This document shows, one piece after another, positions 1 through 5,518 of a DNA stretch of 8,879 bases (position 1 is the first letter of the stretch; the number at the start of each line of letters is the position of its first letter). The notes beneath the pieces were generated by a model. The model was not told the origin of the DNA and made no database searches. It was given only the letters and a program-made list of their open reading frames with translations. This stretch comes from Candidatus Staskawiczbacteria bacterium (lineage in GTDB: Bacteria; Patescibacteriota; Minisyncoccia; Minisyncoccales; Staskawiczbacteraceae): NCBI GenBank assembly GCA_903913175.1, contig CAIWKF010000031.1, positions 1 through 8,879 of the forward strand, written 5' to 3'. The translations under genes were made by a program, and so were the position numbers.

Positions 1-1505
1 CTAAAAAGAAAATTATTTGGGGTATTATAATTATATTAGCACTTTCTGCCTTGGGTTATTTTATTTTTGGTAAAAATAAATCTAACCTTAATATTCAAAC
101 AACAATTATTTCTAATAAAAATTTACAGGAAACTGTTTTAACAACCGGGCAGGTGGTAAGCGGTACTGATCTTAATTTAAGTTTCCAGGGAAGTGGCATT
201 ATAAGGCAGGTTTTAGTAAAATCTGGTGATAAAGTTTATGCAGGAAAAGTTTTAGCCACCATTGATCAAACATCAGCAAGGGCAAGTTTAATGACAGCCG
301 AGGGGTCTTTAAAACAAGCACAGGCAAATTATGACAAGTTAGTAAATGGGGCAACTTCTCAGGAGCTTCAAGCATATTATGATGTTGTGACTTCTGCAAA
401 AGTAAATTTAAATAATACATATAACAACTCTTTGAGCACTTTAAATTCAGTTTATGCAGCAATTTACAATGCTTCAACAGTAATTTATACATTACAAAAT
501 ACATATTTTTCTTCACGAGACCCTCAAGGAATTAGAGTTCAAGACAGTAAAAATAATATAGATGCAAAATTATCTTCTGCAAATTTATCCATTAGTTTAG
601 CAGTTGATACAAACACTACTGATTTGGCAATTTCTAATTTAATTTCTGATCTTAATAGCGTTTTAAACTCTTTAACAGTTGCAAGAAGTCAGTGTGATGA
701 TGGAATATATTATTCTAGAGTTACTGCTACAGATAAAGCTACTTTAGACACCCAAAAAACAGTTATTAATACATCAATAAGTAATGTCAGTACTTTGCAA
801 AATAGTATTTCTTCATATAAAATTGCACTTCAAACTGCAACAAATAATTTAGATTCTAAAAAATCTAAGGCAAGACAAGAAGATATTGATTTAGCTAAAG
901 CCCAAATTCTTTCAGCTGAAGGTCAGGTAGCCTTGGTTTTAGCAACTATAAACAATTTAACATTAGTTGCTCCATCAAGTGGAACTATTACGAGCGTTGA
1001 TATAAAGGTAGGAGAGCAGGCAGTTTCTATGAAAGAAGTTATGATTTTGCAAAATGTTTCTGATTTGCATGCAGAGGCCAATGTTTCTGAAGCTAATATT
1101 GCTTCTTTGAAAATTGGGCAGCTTATTGAATATACTTTTGATGCTCTTGGGCCAAATAGAATTTTTAGCGGTCAAATATTAACAATTGATCCTGCTTCTA
1201 CAGTAATTTCAGGAGTAGTAAATTATAAAATTACAGGATTCTTGGACAATATTCCAGAAATAAAGCCTGGGATGACAGCAAATATGACAGTATTGGTGGC
1301 TAAAAAAGATAATGTTTTGGCTGTGCCATCTTCTGCAGTTATTAGCAAGAATAATAAACAATTTGTTAAAGTTATTGATGACCTTGTAAAAAAAACATAT
1401 CACGAGGTAGAAGTAAAAACTGGAATGCAAGCAGATGGGGGAATGGTAGAAATTTTATCTGGTTTAAGTGCAGGTCAAACAATTGTTATTTACATAAAAC
1501 CATAA
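1..1505 (+). CDS. HlyD/MacA-type efflux adaptor protein, 5'-partial
   Basis: This is the membrane-anchored adaptor of an ABC exporter, probably acting outside the cytoplasmic membrane to couple the permeases to substrate. The reading frame is open from base 3 and encodes KKK followed by a hydrophobic anchor (IIWGIIIILALSALGYFIF, about bases 12-68), so the TTG at 51 is internal and the true start lies just upstream of the window. Counting from base 51: a first lipoyl-like half (about residues 46-72, with VKSGDKVYAGKVLA), a long helical/coiled-coil region (73-300) that is much longer than in MacA, the second lipoyl half (NLTLVAPSSGTITSVDIKVG, 302-321), then beta-barrel and membrane-proximal regions (KPGMTANMTV, 405-414; AVPSSAV, 424-430). 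The stop is 7 nt before the ATPase gene, so the two are co-transcribed. The family call is firm; the substrate cannot be read from sequence. Confidence 0.9.
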   Translation, partial: KKKIIWGIIIILALSALGYFIFGKNKSNLNIQTTIISNKNLQETVLTTGQVVSGTDLNLSFQGSGIIRQVLVKSGDKVYAGKVLATIDQTSARASLMTAEGSLKQAQANYDKLVNGATSQELQAYYDVVTSAKVNLNNTYNNSLSTLNSVYAAIYNASTVIYTLQNTYFSSRDPQGIRVQDSKNNIDAKLSSANLSISLAVDTNTTDLAISNLISDLNSVLNSLTVARSQCDDGIYYSRVTATDKATLDTQKTVINTSISNVSTLQNSISSYKIALQTATNNLDSKKSKARQEDIDLAKAQILSAEGQVALVLATINNLTLVAPSSGTITSVDIKVGEQAVSMKEVMILQNVSDLHAEANVSEANIASLKIGQLIEYTFDALGPNRIFSGQILTIDPASTVISGVVNYKITGFLDNIPEIKPGMTANMTVLVAKKDNVLAVPSSAVISKNNKQFVKVIDDLVKKTYHEVEVKTGMQADGGMVEILSGLSAGQTIVIYIKP

Positions 1506-1512
1506 AATAAAG

Positions 1513-2229
1513 ATGGAACTTATTAAAGTAGAAAATTTAAAAAAAAATTATGTTAATGAAGATGTTGTTACTCATGTTTTGCATGATATTAGCTTTACAA
1601 TAAATAAAGGTGAATTCGTGGCAATTATGGGGCCAAGTGGCTCTGGTAAAAGTACCTTAATGCACATCTTGAGTTTTTTAGACAGGGCAACCTCTGGAGT
1701 TTTTGAGTTTGAAGGACAAAATACTAAAGAATTTTCTGACGATTATTTAGCAACTTTAAGAAATGAAAAAATTGGTTTTGTTTTTCAATCTTTTAATTTG
1801 TTAGCTCGTACAAGTGTTTTAGATAATGTAAAACTACCCTTAATTTACAGCAAAAGAAAAGATTATGATAAATTGGCGGAAAAAGCTTTAGAGTCTGTGG
1901 GGCTTTCGCATAGGCTAAATTATTTTACCAATCAAATTTCTGGTGGAGAAAAACAAAGAGTGGCTATTGCTAGGGCGTTGGTAAATAATCCTGCTGTTAT
2001 TTTTGCCGATGAGCCTACTGGAAACTTGGACTCAAAATCTGGAAATGCAGTTATGTATATTTTACAAAAATTAAATAATGCAGGAAATACCATTATTTTA
2101 GTTACCCATGAAACAGATACAGCTAACCACGCTAAAAGAATTATTCGCATTAAAGATGGAAACATTGTTTCAGATGAAAATGTCGCCTCCCGTACCATCG
2201 CCACCCCCGACAAAGACCTAGTCAAATAA
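1513..2229 (+). CDS. ABC transporter ATP-binding protein (MacB/YknY/LolD type)
   Basis: This is the cytoplasmic ATPase that powers the exporter with the two FtsX-type permeases encoded downstream. Its 238 residues are full length for the family. All ABC motifs are visible: Walker A GPSGSGKST (40-48), Q-loop Gln92 in VFQSFNLL, signature ISGGEKQRV (142-150; the usual LSGGQ is ISGGE), Walker B AVIFADEP (161-168), D-loop NLDS (171-174) and switch His199. The Walker-B/D-loop pattern DEPTGNLDS is typical of the MacB/LolD/FtsE class. No Shine-Dalgarno precedes the ATG. The last 15 codons (2182-2226, residues 224-238) are odd: 11 of 15 end in C, unlike the A/T-ending codons of the rest of the gene, and this tail lies outside the conserved fold. 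Its permeases are unusually far away, separated by the 2230-2642 island. Confidence 0.95.
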   Translation: MELIKVENLKKNYVNEDVVTHVLHDISFTINKGEFVAIMGPSGSGKSTLMHILSFLDRATSGVFEFEGQNTKEFSDDYLATLRNEKIGFVFQSFNLLARTSVLDNVKLPLIYSKRKDYDKLAEKALESVGLSHRLNYFTNQISGGEKQRVAIARALVNNPAVIFADEPTGNLDSKSGNAVMYILQKLNNAGNTIILVTHETDTANHAKRIIRIKDGNIVSDENVASRTIATPDKDLVK

Positions 2230-2332
2230 AACCAAACAAGATTTCAGCTATTCGGAAATTCCTAATGGTTCAACTGTAAAGAAATGTTTTATAGTTCAAA
2301 CTGAAAAATATAATGTCCATAATCTTGTTTAA
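2222..2332 (+). other. possible gene remnant (open frame without start)
   Basis: Directly after the ATPase stop, one frame (offset from the ATPase frame) reads 36 sense codons with balanced, protein-like composition, including DFSYSEIPNGSTVKKCFIVQ, and ends in TAA at 2330-2332. It begins after an in-frame TAG at 2219-2221 and has no start codon. It may be the 3' end of a gene broken when the island formed, or chance. I recognise no family. Confidence 0.2.
2234..2330. repeat. 10-bp perfect inverted repeat, 77 nt apart
   Basis: AAACAAGATT at 2234-2243 is the exact reverse complement of AATCTTGTTT at 2321-2330. The pair encloses AT-rich DNA that is otherwise unexplained, except for the start-less frame noted over the same bases. 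It could be ends of a small inserted segment or a long weak stem; a U-tract-type terminator is not evident. Confidence 0.35.
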
Positions 2333-2365
2333 TGAAGAAATAAATGATGAAAATAAAATTTATAA

Positions 2366-2398
2366 GTAAAAAGGCGCATATCAGTGAGATGATGCGCC
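2366..2398 (-). terminator. intrinsic terminator of the minus-strand RNA
   Basis: Read on the minus strand, 2398-2388 pairs with 2382-2373: a 10-bp stem with one bulged base (opposite G2391) and a 5-nt loop, GC-rich at its base (GGCGCAT against ATGCGCC). It is followed directly by UUUUU (2372-2368). On the plus strand the same hairpin is followed by ACGCG with no U-tract, so it terminates only minus-strand transcripts. Confidence 0.8.
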
Positions 2399-2601
2399 AC
2401 GCGATGCCGCCGATTTCACGGAGGCGATCTGATGTGAGGCATTATTACCTCCTTTGGTTGGAACTAGATCTACCCTCTAGTCGTGGGTCTTCCTGTCATT
2501 CCTGTCAACGGTTCAGGAATAAAATGGGCCCGGTGCCAGAACGAGAACATCTCGTCCTAAAACGCCGTTTCGACATCGGTCGGGCCGTCCGATTAAAGGA
2601 T
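2368..2601 (-). ncRNA. candidate structured small RNA, about 234 nt, unknown class
   Basis: A GC-rich island in an AT-rich operon has a complete minus-strand transcription unit: promoter at 2607-2635, predicted start near 2601, terminator at 2366-2398. The predicted RNA is dense in hairpins. From its 5' end: a closing stem 2581-2586 with 2527-2532 (GGCCCG/CGGGCC) enclosing an 8-bp hairpin (2551-2558 with 2538-2545) whose one G-U wobble is possible only on the minus strand; a 7-bp hairpin 2514-2520/2498-2504; a 6-bp hairpin 2476-2481/2463-2468; a 3+3-bp hairpin 2419-2425/2406-2412 with one mismatch; then the terminator. It contains a tandem 9-nt duplication (2490-2498, 2499-2507) and a strong Shine-Dalgarno sequence. 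Hallmarks of tmRNA, RNase P RNA, SRP RNA or common riboswitches are not recognisable. It may be a regulatory RNA, a dual-function RNA, or cargo of an insertion. Confidence 0.65.
2416..2442 (-). CDS. possible 8-codon leader peptide (MPHIRSPP) inside the small RNA
   Basis: On the minus strand AAAGGAGG (2455-2448), a full-strength Shine-Dalgarno sequence, lies 5 nt before ATG (2442-2440). The ORF runs eight codons to TGA (2418-2416). None of the confident protein genes here has such a site, which makes it stand out. The GGAGG could be sequestered by CCTCC at 2424-2420 (within the ORF) or by the nearer CCTC at 2439-2436, so ribosome access may depend on RNA folding. The peptide resembles nothing I know. 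The purine run could instead serve as a 16S-pairing element in a noncoding RNA. Confidence 0.25.
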   Translation of the reverse strand: MPHIRSPP

Positions 2602-2606
2602 ATTTA

Positions 2607-2635
2607 ACATTACCATTTAATTAATTTATTGTCAA
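2607..2635 (-). promoter_or_regulatory. strong sigma-70-type promoter for the minus-strand RNA
   Basis: On the minus strand, a perfect -35 box TTGACA (2635-2630) is followed by a 17-nt spacer and the -10 box TAATGT (2612-2607). The -10 is preceded by TGG, giving an extended -10 motif. Predicted transcription starts near 2601. The promoter points away from permease 1, whose ATG is only 8 nt beyond the -35 box, so its activity could interfere with operon transcription. Confidence 0.65.
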
Positions 2636-2642
2636 TATTAAA

Positions 2643-3914
2643 ATGGATTTTATTGGAACAATAAAATTGGTTTTTAGAACTTTACTTGCCAGAAAGGGTA
2701 GGTCATTTTTGACTATACTGGGAATTGTGATTGGGGTGGCTGGGGTAATTATTATTATTGCTTTGGGGGCTGGGGCACAAAGTTTAATTTTAAGTCAGGT
2801 AACAAAATTGGGTTCAGATTTGCTTAGCATTCAACCAGGCAAAAGTAATGAAAAAGGGCCACCAGCACAAGTTTTTGGAATTGTAATTACAACCTTAGTA
2901 AATGATGATGCCAATGCTTTAAGAAGTAAAGCTCAGGTTCCATATGCTACAGCTGTGAATGCTTTAGTACGCGGATCTGCTTCTGTAACTTGGCAAAATA
3001 AAACCATTGATACAAATTTTGTAGGAAGTGATTCTGAATATCCAAATGTTATAGAAATAAAAATGCAAGAGGGTCAATTTTTTGATAGACAGCAAGCAGA
3101 TGGTGATGCTAATGTTGCTGTTTTGGGGTATTCTGTTTATACTCAGCTTTTTGCTAATACTGGAGTAAATCCAATTGGGCAAGTAATTAAAGTAAGAAAT
3201 GCCACGCAAGCTCAGGCAGGAGGCGTTCCTTTGCGTATTATTGGAGTCATAGAAGAAAGGGGGACAGCATTTTTTCAGGATCAAGATGATCAGGTTTTTA
3301 TTCCTTTAGCAATTGGGCAAAAACAACTTTTAGGAATTAGATATTTAGCATCTATAAATATTAAAATTGATAAAACAGAAAATGTAAGCCAAACAATATT
3401 AGACGCAACTAATGTTTTAAATCAAAACCATAAAATTAGAAAAGGTGATGAGGCTGATTTTACAGTAAGGAATATTGCAGATGCTGTGTCTCTTTTAAGC
3501 ACTATTACCAATGCTTTAAGATTATTTTTAACTGCCATGGCAGGAATTGCACTTGTGGTTGGTGGAGTAGGAATTTTAAATATTATGCTTGCTACTGTAG
3601 CAGAACGAACCCGTGAAATTGGATTAAGAAAAGCAGTTGGAGCCAATAATAAATCAATTATGTATCAATTTTTGCTTGAAGCAGGATGTTTAACTTTTTT
3701 GGGTGGAATTTTGGGAATAATTTTAGGAATAATTATTTCATATTTAATCTCATTATTAATGCATTATTTGGGGTATCAGTGGCAATTTATAGTTTCTATT
3801 AGTTCAGTTCTTTTAGCTGTAGGAGTTTCAATTTTGACTGGCGTAATTTTTGGACTTTATCCGGCGCTTAAAGCTAGTCGTTTAAATCCAATTGATGCCC
3901 TCCGCTACGAGTGA
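2643..3914 (+). CDS. MacB/FtsX-family ABC transporter permease 1
   Basis: This is one membrane subunit of the exporter. The 423 residues follow the MacB layout: a cytoplasmic N-terminus, TM1 (about 22-44, after LARKGRSFLTILGIVIGVAG), a large extracytoplasmic MacB_PCD-type domain (about 45-292), then TM2 (293-317), TM3 (346-372) and TM4 (383-407) forming the FtsX domain. The conserved cytoplasmic coupling motif ERTREIGLRKAVGA (321-334) and the family's C-terminal LNPIDALRYE are intact. There is no fused ATPase domain, so it uses the separate ATPase encoded upstream. It shares architecture with permease 2 and the two probably heterodimerise. No Shine-Dalgarno site is visible. The last codons (GCC CTC CGC TAC GAG TGA) are unusually C-rich for this gene and abut the repeat that begins the downstream cassette. 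Confidence 0.93.
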   Translation: MDFIGTIKLVFRTLLARKGRSFLTILGIVIGVAGVIIIIALGAGAQSLILSQVTKLGSDLLSIQPGKSNEKGPPAQVFGIVITTLVNDDANALRSKAQVPYATAVNALVRGSASVTWQNKTIDTNFVGSDSEYPNVIEIKMQEGQFFDRQQADGDANVAVLGYSVYTQLFANTGVNPIGQVIKVRNATQAQAGGVPLRIIGVIEERGTAFFQDQDDQVFIPLAIGQKQLLGIRYLASINIKIDKTENVSQTILDATNVLNQNHKIRKGDEADFTVRNIADAVSLLSTITNALRLFLTAMAGIALVVGGVGILNIMLATVAERTREIGLRKAVGANNKSIMYQFLLEAGCLTFLGGILGIILGIIISYLISLLMHYLGYQWQFIVSISSVLLAVGVSILTGVIFGLYPALKASRLNPIDALRYE

Positions 3915-3951
3915 GTTATAAAGTTATAAAGTTCATAAAGTTATAAAGACG
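3914..3951 (+). repeat. left inverted-repeat array, AGTTATAA-like units
   Basis: Four tandem units read AGTTATAA, AGTTATAA, AGTTCATAA, AGTTATAA, followed by AGACG. The array starts on the last base of the permease 1 stop codon and ends 9 nt before the MFS start. Its reverse complement closely matches the array at 5474-5512. With unit length 8 and no spacers it is not CRISPR. Confidence 0.8.
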
Positions 3952-3960
3952 AAAAATAAA

Positions 3961-5121
3961 ATGGAAAGAATAAAATCTAAGAATATATTGTTAATGTATG
4001 TAATGGACTTTTGGGGCGGATGTCTATTCTTTTTGCCTGTTTTAGCTTTGTATTTTGAAAAGTCATTGTATTCTGCAAAAAATATTGCAATTATCTTTGC
4101 AATCGAAGCGATTTCTGTGGCTATTTTTGACATTCCTACAGGAGTACTTTCCGACAAGCTTGGCAGGAAAAATATTTCTATCGCAGCTTATGGGACGCTT
4201 TTGTTATCGGTTATAGTTTTGCTTCTAGCAGGAAATAACATGGTAATGTTTATTATTTATGCAGCATTAAGTGGGCTTTCTATGGCTTTAGGAAGCGGAA
4301 ATGGACAATCGTTAATTTATGATACTTTGAAAGAGGAAAACAAGGAAAATCTTTATAAAAAAATAATTGGAATTTCTAATTCAATGTGGCCACTTGGCGC
4401 TTCATTAAGCTCAATATTAGGCGGTTATTTAGCTAGCAAATCACTTACTACTGCAATATATTTTACGCTTATTCCAGTTGGAATTGCATTTATCTTAACT
4501 TTTTTTCTTAAGGAGCCAAAATATAAAAAATCAGAGACTAGCTCGTTTATTCATGCAAAAGACGCCTTTAAAGAAATATTTAGAAACAAGCAACTTATCA
4601 TTTTATTTATAGGAGGATTTTTACTTATGTCTATTGGCGAAAGTTTACATAATTTTAATTCCATTTTTTTGAATTTTAAAAATTTACCAATCATATATTT
4701 TGGATATTTCGGAGCTGCAATGTTTGGCTTATCTGCTTTGGGCCATTATATTGGCCACGATGTTTCGGAAAAATTTGGGAACAAAAGCACCTTGATATTA
4801 GCCGTAACTTTTTCGCCAATTATTGGGTTGGCTTCAACGCTTACTCACACATATTTTTCTGCAATTTTACTTTCTATCCCGTCCATATTTTTTGGCATTA
4901 AGAATGTTGTTTCCGATTATTTGTTTAACAAAAATGTGCTCTCAAGTCATAGAGCAACAATAAACTCCATATTGAATTCTAGTAATAGAATTGGTATCGC
5001 GGTTGTAGTGGTATTTTTTGGATATTTAGCAGATCTGTATTCCATAAACACTGCTTTTACAATCGGTTTTGTTTTGTTGCTTTTTGTCCCAATTTTATAT
5101 TTATTTGTAAAAGATAATTAA
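3961..5121 (+). CDS. major facilitator superfamily (MFS) transporter
   Basis: This is a cytoplasmic-membrane secondary transporter of unknown substrate. It has 386 residues, normal for a 12-TM MFS protein, with hydrophobic segments throughout and a central cytoplasmic loop (about 185-212, KEPKYKKSETSS). The MFS motif A is clear in the loop between TM2 and TM3: DIPTGVLSDKLGRKN (57-71). A weaker version of the motif lies in the second half (GHDVSEKFGNKS, 265-276). The DIPTG...GRK variant is common in drug-efflux-like MFS proteins of unassigned substrate. It has no Shine-Dalgarno and no clear promoter; it starts 9 nt after the left repeat array. The next gene begins 4 nt after its stop, so the pair is probably co-transcribed and forms the cargo of the repeat-bounded cassette. 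Confidence 0.9.
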   Translation: MERIKSKNILLMYVMDFWGGCLFFLPVLALYFEKSLYSAKNIAIIFAIEAISVAIFDIPTGVLSDKLGRKNISIAAYGTLLLSVIVLLLAGNNMVMFIIYAALSGLSMALGSGNGQSLIYDTLKEENKENLYKKIIGISNSMWPLGASLSSILGGYLASKSLTTAIYFTLIPVGIAFILTFFLKEPKYKKSETSSFIHAKDAFKEIFRNKQLIILFIGGFLLMSIGESLHNFNSIFLNFKNLPIIYFGYFGAAMFGLSALGHYIGHDVSEKFGNKSTLILAVTFSPIIGLASTLTHTYFSAILLSIPSIFFGIKNVVSDYLFNKNVLSSHRATINSILNSSNRIGIAVVVVFFGYLADLYSINTAFTIGFVLLLFVPILYLFVKDN

Positions 5122-5125
5122 AACG

Positions 5126-5470
5126 ATGATTATAGAAAAATTTGAGGATATTATTTCTTGGCAAAAGGGCACGGAACTTTCAGTAATTATTTATGAAATT
5201 TTTAGAAACAATAGAGATTTTGGTTTTAGAGATCAAATTCAAAGAGCAGCGGTTAGTATTTCCAATAACATTGCCGAGGGGTTTGAAAGAAGAACTAATA
5301 AAGAACTTTCCAATTTCTTATTCATTGCAAAGGGGTCATCGGGTGAGGTACGATCAATGTTATATGTAGCTTTGAAATTAAATTACATAAACCAAAATCA
5401 ATTCAACGATCTTTATAATCGCTGTTGTGAAATTAGCCGTCTAATATCTGGTTTTATCAAAACTATCTAA
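5126..5470 (+). CDS. four-helix-bundle protein, 23S rRNA intervening-sequence (IVS) family
   Basis: The 114-residue length and motif pattern match the S23/IVS four-helix-bundle family: an N-terminal IISWQKG helix, then DQIQRAAVSISNNIAEGFER (36-55), followed by NKELSNFLFIAKGSSGEVRS (58-77) and a C-terminal helix ending in ISRLISGFIKTI. Helices fall roughly at 4-28, 33-55, 57-86 and 91-113. Members are found as ORFs in 23S rRNA intervening sequences, and homologues include Avd, the accessory protein of diversity-generating retroelements, which binds nucleic acid and reverse transcriptase. The cellular role of the stand-alone form is unknown. It lies 4 nt after the MFS gene and 3 nt before the right repeat array, with no rRNA or reverse transcriptase nearby. 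A link with the flanking repeats is inference. Confidence 0.9.
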   Translation: MIIEKFEDIISWQKGTELSVIIYEIFRNNRDFGFRDQIQRAAVSISNNIAEGFERRTNKELSNFLFIAKGSSGEVRSMLYVALKLNYINQNQFNDLYNRCCEISRLISGFIKTI

Positions 5471-5473
5471 AAG

Positions 5474-5512
5474 CGTCGACTTTATAACTTTACAACTTTA
5501 TAACTTTCAACT
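5474..5512 (-). repeat. right inverted-repeat array, AGTTATAA-like units
   Basis: On the minus strand this reads AGTTGAA, AGTTATAA, AGTTGTAA, AGTTATAA, then AGTCGACG, which matches the left array (3914-3951) with few differences, in inverted orientation. It begins 3 nt after the four-helix-bundle gene stop and ends 6 nt before the permease 2 start. The two arms could pair across the whole cassette as DNA or RNA. Confidence 0.8.
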
Positions 5513-5518
5513 ACGCCT

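Larger units (their letters stand above)
3910..5510. mobile_element. candidate inverted-repeat-bounded cassette inserted between the permease genes
   Basis: Two genes unrelated to the ABC exporter (an MFS transporter and a four-helix-bundle protein) sit exactly between the two permease genes, flanked by inverted arrays of an AGTTATAA-like unit (3914-3951 and 5474-5512). A 5-bp direct repeat CTACG lies immediately outside (3905-3909 and 5511-5515) and could be a target-site duplication, though a 5-mer may recur by chance. No transposase, integrase or reverse transcriptase is encoded, so movement would have to be supplied in trans or is now extinct. The cassette genes point the same way as the operon, so read-through is possible. 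Confidence 0.4.

Noticed and set aside
51..53. TTG at 51 as the adaptor start
   Set aside because: The frame stays open to the window edge and the preceding codons encode the basic residues and most of the membrane anchor, so the true start is upstream.
199..2225. Minus-strand ORFs of 66-105 codons within the adaptor and ATPase genes
   Set aside because: They are complementary shadows of well-supported genes, with low-complexity composition and no start signals. The same applies to opposite-strand or shifted frames within permease 1, the MFS gene and the aquaporin-like gene.
2441..2457. Plus-strand ATTACCTCCTTTGG as a fragment of the 16S rRNA 3' end
   Set aside because: Only the anti-Shine-Dalgarno core matches; the flanking sequence does not resemble helix 45 or upstream 16S sequence. 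It is better read as a Shine-Dalgarno site on the minus strand.
2368..2601. Minus-strand RNA as tmRNA, RNase P RNA, SRP RNA or a known riboswitch
   Set aside because: I see no tRNA-like ends, no GAGGAAAGTCC-type core, no SRP apical GGAA motif, and no recognisable ligand-binding consensus. A covariance-model search could overturn this.
2344..2607. 87-codon plus-strand ORF through the GC-rich island
   Set aside because: It is rich in Arg/Ser/His with no family resemblance, and it runs antisense through hairpins of a minus-strand unit that has its own promoter and terminator. It is most likely a chance frame in GC-rich DNA.
3912..3914. TGA recoding (genetic code 25) with read-through of permease 1
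   Set aside because: The gene ends exactly at the family's conserved ALRYE terminus before the TGA, and extension would run into the repeat array.
3914..3951. Tandem array as a CRISPR
   Set aside because: Units are about 8 nt, directly tandem and without spacers; no cas genes are present.
3961..5512. Diversity-generating retroelement (because the four-helix protein is Avd-like)
   Set aside because: There is no reverse transcriptase and no recognisable template/variable repeat pair.
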